DNA of 9,509 nt from Falsiroseomonas sp044348345 (GTDB lineage: Bacteria > Pseudomonadota > Alphaproteobacteria > Acetobacterales > Acetobacteraceae), in NCBI GenBank assembly GCA_044348345.1, contig JBIKSZ010000144.1, forward strand, positions 1 to 9,509, in the 5' to 3' direction. Shown piece by piece: positions 1 through 5,668 of this stretch. The first letter of the stretch is position 1, and every line of letters begins with the position of its first letter. The notes below the pieces were generated by a model, which was not told the origin of the DNA, made no database searches, and saw only the letters and a program-made list of their open reading frames with translations. The translations under genes were made by a program, and so were the position numbers.

Positions 1-293
1 CGATCGCCGCCGCCCTGGTGGAGCTGTTCCCGACGCGGATCCGCTACACCTCCATGTCGCTGCCCTACCACATCGGCAATGGCTGGTTCGGCGGGCTGAT
101 GCCGGCCACCGCCTTCGCGATGATCGCGCAGACCGGCGACGTGTATTTCGGCCTCTGGTACCCGGTGACGATCGCGCTCGCGACCGTCGTGATCGGGTTC
201 TTCATGATCCCGGAGACCAAGGACCGCGACATCTTCGCGACCAACGAGGATGGCTCGGCCAGCGCCGCGGATTACCGTCGCCCGAGGGGCTGA
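1..293 (+). CDS. MFS transporter, metabolite:H+ symporter (MHS) type, C-terminal fragment
   Basis: The reading frame is open from the window edge (first full codon at 3) to a TGA at 291-293, so about 97 C-terminal residues are visible and the N-terminus lies outside. ELFPTRIRYTSMSLPYHIGN, then GGLMPATAFAMIAQ, LWYPVTIALATVVIGFFMIPETKDRDI, is the usual end of MHS-family secondary transporters (relatives of ProP, KgtP, ShiA). The ELFPTR.RYT loop precedes the last two transmembrane helices and the protein ends in a charged cytoplasmic tail. Family members import organic acids, betaines or shikimate-like solutes with protons across the inner membrane. The substrate cannot be read from this fragment. 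GTG at 18 is an internal codon, not the start. The gene is closed by its own terminator, so it is probably not co-transcribed with the next gene. Confidence 0.85.
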   Translation, partial: IAAALVELFPTRIRYTSMSLPYHIGNGWFGGLMPATAFAMIAQTGDVYFGLWYPVTIALATVVIGFFMIPETKDRDIFATNEDGSASAADYRRPRG

Positions 294-317
294 CCCGCAC
301 ACTGCGGGTGTGAACGG

Positions 318-354
318 AAGGCGCCGGGGCCACCGCCCCGGCGCCTTTTCTTTG
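318..354 (+). terminator. Strong rho-independent terminator of the MFS gene
   Basis: The arms GGCGCCGGGGC (320-330) and GCCCCGGCGCC (335-345) form a perfect 11-bp stem with loop CACC. Two A-T pairs (318-319 with 346-347) can extend it, and a T-rich tract (TTTTCTTTG, 346-354) follows. A smaller 7-bp hairpin with a 3-nt loop (arms 293-299 and 303-309), starting on the last base of the stop codon, precedes it. The position directly after the transporter stop fits termination of that transcript. Confidence 0.93.
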
Positions 355-365
355 TCCTGGATCAA
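352..365 (+). promoter_or_regulatory. Possible FNR/FixK-type box upstream of the CBS-DUF294 gene
   Basis: TTGTC-CTGG-ATCAA resembles the FNR/FixK consensus TTGAT-N4-ATCAA: the right half is perfect, and the left half has A-to-T and T-to-C changes (C is tolerated at the second position in many alphaproteobacterial sites). It overlaps the end of the terminator T-tract and is centred about 45 bp before the ATG at 404. If it acts as a class II activator site (centre near -41.5), transcription would start near position 400 and the mRNA would be almost leaderless. That agrees with the absence of a Shine-Dalgarno before the ATG. I see no convincing -10 element. The match may be by chance. Confidence 0.3.
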
Positions 366-403
366 GGAACGTTGCGGCAGCACGTGGCAGGCTTCGCCGC
401 CAG

Positions 404-1837
404 ATGCACCAGACCCTGCCCACCGCCGCGCTGCTCCGCCCTGCCAGCGCGGCTGTCGCACCGCCGCCGCCCTGCCTCGCGCCCACGGCGACCCTGGGAG
501 AGGCCATAGCTGCGATGGCCGCCGCGCGGTCCTCCGCCGTGCTGGCCGTGGATGCGGCGGGACGGCCTGTGGGCATTCTCACCGAACAGGACATCGCCCG
601 CCGCGTCACCTTCCGCCTGTCGCCAGACGCGCCGCTGGCGGCGGTGATGAGCGCGCCGGTCATTGGCTGCCCGGCGGGTCAGGGGCTGTGGCAGGCGGTG
701 GCGCTGTTGCGCGCCCATCGGCTGCGTCACCTGCCGCTGCTGGACGCCGCGGGACGCTGCGTCGGCATGCTGCATCGGACCGAGGCGCTGGAGGCCGCCT
801 CTGGCGCGATCCTGCCCCATCTCGACGCGCTGGCCGGCGACGATGCCGCGGTGAAGCGCGCCCAGGCGGGGCTTGCCGCCGCGCTGCTGGCGGAGGGGCT
901 GCCGGCCACCGAGGTCGTGGCGCTGGTCAGCGGCATCAACGCCGATCTGCATCGCCGCATCCTGGTGCGCGCGCTGGCCGCGGAGGCGGAGCCGCCGCCC
1001 GTGTCCTTCACCCTGCTGCTGCTGGGCAGCCTCGGGCGCGGCGAATCCCTGCTGCGGCCCGACCAGGATAATGGCTTCATCCTGGACGATTACGACGACG
1101 CCGAGCATGACCGCGTGGACGCCTGGTTCCGCCGCGTCGCGGAGCGCTTCTGCCTCGGCCTCGCGGAGGTCGGCTTCACGCTCTGCAAGGGGGGCGTGAT
1201 GGCGATGAACCCGCTCTGGCGGAAGACGCGCAGCCAGTGGCGCCACCAGCTCAGCCTTTGGGCGCGCAAGCGCAGCGGCGCGGCGTTGCTGTTCGCGGAC
1301 ATCTTCCTCGACCTCCGCGCGGGGTGGGGCGATCCCGAACCGGCCGCGGCCTTGCGGGCGGAGGCGATCGGGTTGCTGGCCGCGCAACCGGCCTGGGCGG
1401 CAATGCTGGCCGAGGAGAACCAACGCCTCGGCGTCGGGCTCACCTTCTGGGGCGGCTTCGCCGATGACGAGCCGGGGCCGGGCCAGCGCACCGACCTCAA
1501 GCTGCACGGGCTGATGCCGCTGGTGGCCGCAGCGCGCCTCCTGGCGCTGCGCGCCGGCGTCGCGGAGCCGGCCACGCCAGCGCGGATTGCCGGCCTCGCG
1601 GCGAAGGGCAGGTTGTCGGCTGACGAGGCCGCGCGGCTGCAGGCGGCCTTTGCGCTGCTGCTCGATATCCTGCTGCGCCAGCAACTGGCGGACCGCGCCG
1701 CCGGCCGGCCGCCGGGCAATCTGGTGGACACCGCGACCCTGCCGGTAGAGGTCCGTGCGCGCTTGAAGGATGCGCTGAAGGCGGTGCGCAGCTTCGCGAA
1801 AACAACGGCGGCCGACCTGACCGGCCGCCTCTGGTGA
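404..1837 (+). CDS. CBS-domain DUF294 putative nucleotidyltransferase (signal-transduction type)
   Basis: A 477-residue predicted cytoplasmic protein. Two CBS repeats (about 25-75 and 82-135; VGILTEQDIARR and VGMLHRTEALE are the typical repeat ends) should form a Bateman module that senses adenine nucleotides. It is followed by a DUF294 nucleotidyltransferase domain with GSLGRGE at 208-214 and DQDNG at 220-224, the GlnD-like metal/NTP-binding signature, so the putative catalytic aspartates are intact. Residues about 320-470 match the DUF294 C-terminal substrate-binding region (LADRAAGRPPGNLVD at 428-442). Many relatives also carry an N-terminal cyclic-nucleotide-binding domain; this one does not. 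The reaction and target are unknown for most of the family. ATG 404 is the only usable start in frame downstream of the terminator and has no obvious ribosome-binding site; AAGGAAC (364-370) is too far away. The partner exonuclease gene faces it tail-to-tail. Confidence 0.9.
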   Translation: MHQTLPTAALLRPASAAVAPPPPCLAPTATLGEAIAAMAAARSSAVLAVDAAGRPVGILTEQDIARRVTFRLSPDAPLAAVMSAPVIGCPAGQGLWQAVALLRAHRLRHLPLLDAAGRCVGMLHRTEALEAASGAILPHLDALAGDDAAVKRAQAGLAAALLAEGLPATEVVALVSGINADLHRRILVRALAAEAEPPPVSFTLLLLGSLGRGESLLRPDQDNGFILDDYDDAEHDRVDAWFRRVAERFCLGLAEVGFTLCKGGVMAMNPLWRKTRSQWRHQLSLWARKRSGAALLFADIFLDLRAGWGDPEPAAALRAEAIGLLAAQPAWAAMLAEENQRLGVGLTFWGGFADDEPGPGQRTDLKLHGLMPLVAAARLLALRAGVAEPATPARIAGLAAKGRLSADEAARLQAAFALLLDILLRQQLADRAAGRPPGNLVDTATLPVEVRARLKDALKAVRSFAKTTAADLTGRLW

Positions 1838-1845
1838 GGCCAGCG

Positions 1846-2541
1846 TCAGAAGTGCCGGGCGTGCGCGACGATATGCTCCGTCATCGCGCTGCGGAAGTCG
1901 AGGTCGGGCAGGCTGTCCACGCCGCGCGCGGCGGCGCGCGCCAGCAGGCTCATCCACAGCACCGCCGTCGCCCGCGCATCGCCGAGCGCGTGATGGCGAT
2001 GCTCGATCACCAGACCCGCGCGGCCGCACAACCCGTCGAGCGAGATATCCGGCTCGCGCGGGTCGAGCCAGCGCGCCAGGACCATCGAGCATAGGGCCGG
2101 GTTGGGCAGGCCGGGCGCGCCGTGCCGTTCCGCCGCGCCGGCCAGCGCCGTCAGGTCGAAGGCGGCGTTGTGCGCGACCAGCACGGCGCCGGCGGCAAAG
2201 TCGCGGAAGGCCGCGACTGCCTCAGCGGCGCGCGGCGCGCCGGCCACCATCGCATCGGTGATGCCGTGGTAGCGCGTGCTGACTGTCGGGATGGGGCGGC
2301 CGGGATCAACCAGCGTGTTGAAGCTGCCGGCCTCCACCCCGCCTTCGAGGCGCACCGCGCCGATCTGCACGATGTCGTCAGCGACGCTGGGGCGCAGCCC
2401 TGTCGTCTCCAGGTCAAAGACAACGTAGGGCACGGCCTCCATCGGGCCATCCGGCAGGGGGGCTGCAGCCGCGACGAGCGGCGAGGCGGCTGGGACCGCC
2501 GTGAACAGCGCGCGCCAGGACTGCCAGAGACCTCCCGCCAT
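1846..2541 (-). CDS. DnaQ-like 3'-5' exonuclease (DEDDh family, Pol III epsilon-type)
   Basis: A 231-residue protein with all exonuclease motifs: Exo I DLETTGL (D43, E45), Exo II HNAAFD (124-129, D129) and Exo III H183-x4-D188, which makes it a DEDDh enzyme that would remove nucleotides from DNA or RNA 3' ends using two metal ions. The C-terminus (DFRSAMTEHIVAHARHF) is typical of the DnaQ-like proteins encoded beside CBS-DUF294 genes, rather than of the replicative epsilon subunit. The frame stays open far upstream, but that part overlaps the crotonase gene antisense and looks like noise. ATG at 2539-2541, giving MAGGLWQSWRALF, is the most plausible start; it lacks a clear Shine-Dalgarno. An alternative is the ATG 33 codons further in (MEAVPYVVFDLETTG). 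The pairing with the CBS-DUF294 gene suggests a shared but unknown role. Confidence 0.88.
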   Translation of the reverse strand: MAGGLWQSWRALFTAVPAASPLVAAAAPLPDGPMEAVPYVVFDLETTGLRPSVADDIVQIGAVRLEGGVEAGSFNTLVDPGRPIPTVSTRYHGITDAMVAGAPRAAEAVAAFRDFAAGAVLVAHNAAFDLTALAGAAERHGAPGLPNPALCSMVLARWLDPREPDISLDGLCGRAGLVIEHRHHALGDARATAVLWMSLLARAAARGVDSLPDLDFRSAMTEHIVAHARHF

Positions 2542-2552
2542 GGGTGGGACGA

Positions 2553-2567
2553 TGGCACAATGCTTGG
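2553..2567 (+). promoter_or_regulatory. Weak sigma-54-like promoter candidate for the acyl-CoA operon
   Basis: In the 76-bp divergent gap, TGGCAC-N5-TTGG resembles the -24/-12 consensus TGGCAC-N5-TTGC with the correct 10-bp spacing between the GG and the -12 dinucleotide. The -12 pair is GG instead of the nearly invariant GC, so this is only a candidate. It lies about 50 bp upstream of the crotonase start on the right strand. TTGGCCAA (2564-2571), an 8-bp palindrome, overlaps it and could instead be part of an operator. I found no convincing sigma-70 pair in either direction. Confidence 0.18.
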
Positions 2568-2600
2568 CCAAAACGGAAGCGGCGCGCAGGGTCACGCCGG

Positions 2601-2608
2601 GGAGAAGG
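2601..2608 (+). promoter_or_regulatory. Ribosome-binding site that sets the crotonase start
   Basis: GGAGAAGG lies 9 nt before ATG 2618. It supports this start over the longer in-frame extension beginning at 2501, which would overlap the divergent exonuclease and has no family-like sequence. The adjacent GTG at 2615 is a less likely alternative. Confidence 0.75.
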
Positions 2609-2617
2609 GGCGCGGTG

Positions 2618-3424
2618 ATGCCAGATGCAGACATGCCACTGGTGCTGCGCGCGGACACCGCGCAGGGCATCACGACGCTGACGCTGAACCGCCCCGCGGC
2701 GCGCAATGCGCTGTCCTTCGCGATGCTCGGCGCGCTGGCGGATGCGCTGGCCGGGATCGCGGCGGATGCGAGCGTGCGCGTGGTGATCCTGGCGGCCGAG
2801 GGGCCGGTGTTCTGCGCCGGCCACGACCTGCGTGAGATCACCGCCCGCCGTGCCGACCCCGATGGCGGCCGCGCCTTCTTCGAGGCCGCGATGCGGCGCT
2901 GCGCGCAGGTGATGCAGGCCATCGTCGCCCTGCCGCAGCCGGTCATTGCCCAGGTGCAGGGCGTGGCGACGGCGGCCGGCTGCCAGCTGGTCGCAACCTG
3001 CGACCTGGCAGTCGCGTCGGACGCGGCGCGCTTCTGCACCCCGGGGGTGGATATCGGCCTGTTCTGCTCGACGCCCGCGGTGGCGCTCTCTCGCGCGGTG
3101 GCGGCAAAGCCCGCGATGGAGATGTTGCTGACGGGCGAGATGATCGGCGCGGAGCACGCGGAACGCATCGGCCTCGTCAACCGCGTGGTGCCGGCTGCGC
3201 GCCTTGCGGAAGAAACGATGGCGTTGGCCGCCCACATCGCCGCGCGCAGTGCGCATACGGTGCGCATCGGCAAGGCCGCCTTCCATCGCCAGCGCGGCTT
3301 GCCGCTGGACCAGGCCTATGAACACTGTGCCGCCGTGATGACCGGCAACCTGCTGGCCGAGGACGCGATCGAAGGCATCGGCGCGTTCCTGGACAAGCGC
3401 CCGCCCGTCTGGAGAGACCGCTAG
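2618..3424 (+). CDS. Enoyl-CoA hydratase/isomerase (crotonase) superfamily protein, ECHDC3-like
   Basis: A 268-residue crotonase-fold protein, normal length for the family. Oxyanion-hole segments are present: FCAGHDL (65-71) and ATAAGCQL (117-124). The run GVDIGLFCSTPAVALSRAV (143-161), LLTGEMI (170-176) and the C-terminal IGAFLDKRPPVW resemble the ECHDC3 subgroup. Against rat mitochondrial enoyl-CoA hydratase, the two catalytic glutamates (Glu144 in GGCEL, Glu164 in QPEILLG) are replaced here by Gln123 (AGCQL) and Gly143 (TPGVDIG). Acyl-CoA binding is therefore likely, but ordinary hydration of enoyl-CoA is doubtful; hydrolase, isomerase or non-catalytic roles remain open. The TAG stop abuts the ATG of the acyl-CoA synthetase gene, indicating an operon and a shared acyl-CoA substrate. 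Confidence 0.88.
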   Translation: MPDADMPLVLRADTAQGITTLTLNRPAARNALSFAMLGALADALAGIAADASVRVVILAAEGPVFCAGHDLREITARRADPDGGRAFFEAAMRRCAQVMQAIVALPQPVIAQVQGVATAAGCQLVATCDLAVASDAARFCTPGVDIGLFCSTPAVALSRAVAAKPAMEMLLTGEMIGAEHAERIGLVNRVVPAARLAEETMALAAHIAARSAHTVRIGKAAFHRQRGLPLDQAYEHCAAVMTGNLLAEDAIEGIGAFLDKRPPVWRDR

Positions 3425-5056
3425 ATGTCCGCCGCCGACTATGACGCCCTGCCGCGCGTCGCTGCCAACCACCAGCCACTGACGCCGCTGCTATTCCTGG
3501 AACGTGCGGCGCAGGTGCATCCGGACCATATCGCCGTGGTGCATGGCGCGCTGCGCCGCAGCTATCGTGAGCTGCGCAACCGCTGCGTGCAGTTGGCGCA
3601 TGCGCTGTCTGAGGCCGGCATCGGCCGTGGCGATACGGTGGCCGCGCTGCTGCCAAACACGCCCGCCATGCTGGAATGCCATTACGGCGTGCCGATGACG
3701 GGCGGCGTGCTAAACACGCTCAACACGCGGTTGGATGCCGGCACCATCGCCTATTGCCTCGATCATGGCGAGGCGAAGGTCGTCATCGTGGATCGCGAGC
3801 TGGTGCCGCTGCTGCGCGCGGCGCTGACACAATGCGCCGCGAAGCCCCTGGTGATCGAGGTGGACGACCCGGAGGCGAGCGAGGCCGCGCGCGCGAACCG
3901 CCTCGACGGCGCGACAGATTACGAAGCCTTCCTTGCCCGCGGCGATGCGGCCTGGGCCTGGCCGATGCCGGGCGATGAGTGGGATGCGATCACGCTCAAC
4001 TACACCTCAGGCACCACGGGGCGGCCGAAGGGCGTGGTGTATCATCATCGCGGTGCGCAGCTGCTGTCGATAGGCAATGTGCTGAGCGCGGGGATGGGCA
4101 AGCATCCCGTCTATCTCTGGACGCTGCCGATGTTCCATTGCAATGGCTGGTGCTTCCCCTGGACGGTCACGGCGCAGGCCGGCACGCATGTGTGTCTCCG
4201 CGCGGTGCGCGGCGCCGATATGTGGCGGCTGATGGCGCAGGAAGCTGTGACGCATATGTGCGGCGCGCCGATTGTGATGTCCGCGCTGCTGGCCACGCCG
4301 GAGCAGGAGAAGAAGGCGCTGCCGCACCAGGTGCAGTTCGTCGTCGCCGGCGCCCCGCCGCCCGAGGCCGTGCTGGCCGCGATGAAGGAAGCGGGCTTCG
4401 CCGTCTGCCATGTCTATGGCCTGACGGAATGCTACGGACCGTCCGTCGTGAACGAATGGCACGCCGAATGGAACGCGAAGCCCGCACCCGAACAGGCCGC
4501 GCTGATGGCGCGCCAGGGCGTGCGCTACATCGCGCTCGAAGGCCTCACCGTGATGGACCCCGAGACCATGGCCCCGCTGCCCGCCGATGGCGCGACGATG
4601 GGTGAGGTGATGATGCGCGGCAATGTCGTGATGAAGGGCTATCTGAAGGACCCCGAGGCGACCCGCAAAGCGTTTGCCGGCGGCTGGTTCCACACTGGCG
4701 ACCTCGCCGTGACCTATGCGGATGGCTACATCCAACTGAAGGACCGCTCGAAGGACATCATCATCTCGGGCGGGGAGAACATCTCCTCCATCGAGGTCGA
4801 GGATGCGCTCTACAAGCATCCCGCGGTGGCTGTCGCGGCGGTGGTGGCGAAGCCGGATGCGAAATGGGGCGAGGTGCCCTGCGCCTTCATCGAACTGCGC
4901 CCCGGCATGGCCGCGACGGCCGACGAGCTGATCGCGCATTGCCGCCAGCATTTGGCCAGCTACAAGCTGCCGAAGCAGGTGCTGTTCGACGAATTGCCGA
5001 AGACCAGCACGGGCAAGATCCAGAAACACGTCCTGCGGACGAAGGCGAAGGGCTGA
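3425..5056 (+). CDS. Acyl-CoA synthetase, AMP-forming (ANL superfamily)
   Basis: A 543-residue enzyme expected to activate a carboxylic acid with ATP to acyl-AMP and then form the CoA thioester in the cytoplasm. All core motifs are present: YTSGTTGRPKG (193-203, ATP phosphate loop), YGLTE (331-335), GWFHTGDL (420-427, Asp426 for the ribose), KDRSKDIIISGGENIS (439-454, hinge region) and PKTSTGKIQK (525-534, with Lys531 as the adenylation lysine). NTLNTRLDAGTIAYCLDHGEAKVV and FHCNGWCFPW are typical of the fatty-acyl/aryl acid ligase subgroup that includes plant acyl-activating enzymes and butyrate-CoA ligases. The acid itself cannot be named from sequence. The start is directly after the crotonase stop, with GGAGAG (3411-3416) 8 nt upstream, so translation is coupled. 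Confidence 0.93.
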   Translation: MSAADYDALPRVAANHQPLTPLLFLERAAQVHPDHIAVVHGALRRSYRELRNRCVQLAHALSEAGIGRGDTVAALLPNTPAMLECHYGVPMTGGVLNTLNTRLDAGTIAYCLDHGEAKVVIVDRELVPLLRAALTQCAAKPLVIEVDDPEASEAARANRLDGATDYEAFLARGDAAWAWPMPGDEWDAITLNYTSGTTGRPKGVVYHHRGAQLLSIGNVLSAGMGKHPVYLWTLPMFHCNGWCFPWTVTAQAGTHVCLRAVRGADMWRLMAQEAVTHMCGAPIVMSALLATPEQEKKALPHQVQFVVAGAPPPEAVLAAMKEAGFAVCHVYGLTECYGPSVVNEWHAEWNAKPAPEQAALMARQGVRYIALEGLTVMDPETMAPLPADGATMGEVMMRGNVVMKGYLKDPEATRKAFAGGWFHTGDLAVTYADGYIQLKDRSKDIIISGGENISSIEVEDALYKHPAVAVAAVVAKPDAKWGEVPCAFIELRPGMAATADELIAHCRQHLASYKLPKQVLFDELPKTSTGKIQKHVLRTKAKG

Positions 5057-5062
5057 ACCACG

Positions 5063-5437
5063 ATGGAGCAGGACCGCAAGGCCATCGAGGCCGTCGTGCA
5101 GATTTATCTCGACGGCCTGTATGCAGGCGACGCCGACAAGCTCGCGCAGGCCTTTCACCCGACCAGCGCGCTGACGCAGTGGTTCGGGGGCGAGCTGAAG
5201 ATCATGCCGCGCGATACCTGGCTCGATTGGGTCCGCAATCGCCCGTCACCGAAGGCGCTGGGCCTGGCGCGAGCGGACGAAATTCTCTCGATCGATCAGG
5301 TCGGCCCGGAGATGGCGCTGGTGAAGCTGCGCTGCGCGATCCCGCCGCGCTTCTTCACCGACCTGCTGTCGCTGCTGAAGATCGAGGGGCGCTGGCAGGT
5401 GGCGCAGAAGGTCTTCGCGACGGAGGTTCGGGGCTGA
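5063..5437 (+). CDS. NTF2-like / lumazine-binding-like small protein
   Basis: A 124-residue protein that begins with AIEAVVQIYLDGLYAGDADKLAQAFHPTSAL, the helix-helix opening of NTF2-like (SnoaL-type, 'putative lumazine-binding') cone-fold proteins. The later strands (EMALVKLRCA, FFTDLLSLLKIEGRWQVAQKVFATE) complete the domain, so the whole protein is one domain of usual length. Such proteins form dimers with a ligand-binding pocket; some are enzymes and many are uncharacterised. It starts 6 nt after the acyl-CoA synthetase stop, with GAAGGG (5047-5052) 10 nt before the ATG, and is the third gene of the operon. Neighbourhood suggests it handles the same acyl or aromatic compound, which is inference only. 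Confidence 0.85.
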   Translation: MEQDRKAIEAVVQIYLDGLYAGDADKLAQAFHPTSALTQWFGGELKIMPRDTWLDWVRNRPSPKALGLARADEILSIDQVGPEMALVKLRCAIPPRFFTDLLSLLKIEGRWQVAQKVFATEVRG

Positions 5438-5507
5438 GCACGGCCAGCGAATCTCTCCTTGCGGCGCGGGCGCGACATCGCCACTCTCAGGCCATCCGCA
5501 ACCAGCT

Positions 5508-5524
5508 GAAAGGAGGTGATCCAG
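5508..5524 (+). promoter_or_regulatory. Extended 17-nt Shine-Dalgarno (full anti-16S match), rre-type
   Basis: GAAAGGAGGTGATCCAG is complementary over 17 consecutive bases to the 16S rRNA 3' end (CTGGATCACCTCCTTTC), far beyond the usual 4-8. The last G is the first base of the GTG start codon, and the GGAGG core sits 7 nt before it, the standard spacing. The flanking sequence does not follow 16S rRNA, so this is not a stray rRNA piece. It matches the hallmark used to define the rreB/rreR small mRNAs of alphaproteobacteria. Confidence 0.88.
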
Positions 5525-5568
5525 TGTCTCATTGCAGTTCGGCCCCGCCCGTGGGCGCCTGGATCATC
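5515..5568 (+). promoter_or_regulatory. Predicted self-sequestering hairpin of the small-mRNA ribosome-binding site
   Basis: GGTGATCCAG (5515-5524, second half of the extended Shine-Dalgarno plus the start G) can pair with CTGGATCATC (5559-5568) inside the small ORF: 10 bp including one G-U, with a 34-nt loop that can hold a small 4-bp stem (5546-5549 with 5554-5557). The internal arm CTGGATCA repeats the 16S rRNA 3' sequence, so the mRNA carries its own anti-Shine-Dalgarno mimic. Folding has not been computed. Confidence 0.5.
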
Positions 5569-5598
5569 GCCATCGCCTCTGCGACGGCGAGTCACTAG
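5524..5598 (+). CDS. Small ORF of rreB/rreR-like ribosome-regulated mRNA (24 aa)
   Basis: A GTG-started ORF encodes a 24-residue peptide (MSHCSSAPPVGAWIIAIASA, then TASH) ending in TAG. It is placed exactly after an extended Shine-Dalgarno and followed 32 nt later by a hairpin terminator, so the transcript would be a compact small mRNA. In the published family (rreB in Bradyrhizobiaceae, 14 aa; rreR in Rhodobacter/Roseobacter, 18 aa; similar sites noted in Rhodospirillales) the very long ribosome-binding site and the GTG start dampen translation and the mRNA stays bound to 30S subunits. The same features are seen here. The peptide has a short hydrophobic middle (VGAWIIAIASA), too short for a confident membrane segment. 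Codons such as TCT, CAT and AGT are unusual for this GC-rich genome. The function of the peptide, or whether only the RNA matters, is unknown. Confidence 0.72.
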   Translation: MSHCSSAPPVGAWIIAIASATASH

Positions 5599-5630
5599 GC
5601 AAAGCCGCGGCGCAAGCCACCGGCAATGCG

Positions 5631-5668
5631 GAAGGCCTCGCGGAGCGATCCGCGGGGCCTTCTTCACA
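5631..5668 (+). terminator. Hairpin terminator after the small mRNA, between convergent operons
   Basis: GAAGGCCTCGCGGA (5631-5644) pairs with TCCGCGGGGCCTTC (5649-5662) in a 14-bp stem with one G-U pair and a GCGA tetraloop, followed by TTCACATT. The pyrimidine tail is modest, and better on the plus strand than on the minus strand, where no T run follows. It would end the small mRNA, and read-through from the acyl-CoA operon, just before the minus-strand aldolase stop at 5670. It might also block convergent transcription. Confidence 0.68.

Noticed and set aside
362..2092. 576-codon minus-strand open frame opposite the CBS-DUF294 gene
   Set aside because: It is Arg/Gln/Gly-rich with no recognisable domain and covers the antisense of a well-supported gene; long antisense frames are expected in GC-rich DNA.
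2501..2617. Upstream start for the crotonase gene
   Set aside because: The extra 39 residues have no family similarity and overlap the divergent exonuclease; GGAGAAGG sits at the right distance before ATG 2618.
2542..3273. Long N-terminal extension of the exonuclease frame, up to 475 residues
   Set aside because: The extension is Ala/Arg/Ser-rich, lies antisense to the crotonase gene and has no family match; the domain begins shortly after ATG 2541.
5469..5482. Small hairpin GGCG/CGCC as terminator after the NTF2-like gene
   Set aside because: There are only 4 bp and no T tract.
5508..5524. Fragment of a reversed 16S rRNA gene
   Set aside because: Identity to the 16S complement stops after 17 bases and the flanks do not follow rRNA on either side; the exact spacing to a GTG-started ORF fits a ribosome-binding site instead.
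4864..5598. 244-codon plus-strand frame running through the NTF2-like gene into the small ORF
   Set aside because: Most of it is an out-of-frame shadow of the acyl-CoA synthetase and NTF2-like genes; only the last 24 codons after the extended Shine-Dalgarno are supported.
5631..5662. Hairpin as terminator of the minus-strand aldolase transcript
   Set aside because: The position is right, but on the minus strand no T tract follows the stem, so it was assigned mainly to plus-strand transcription.
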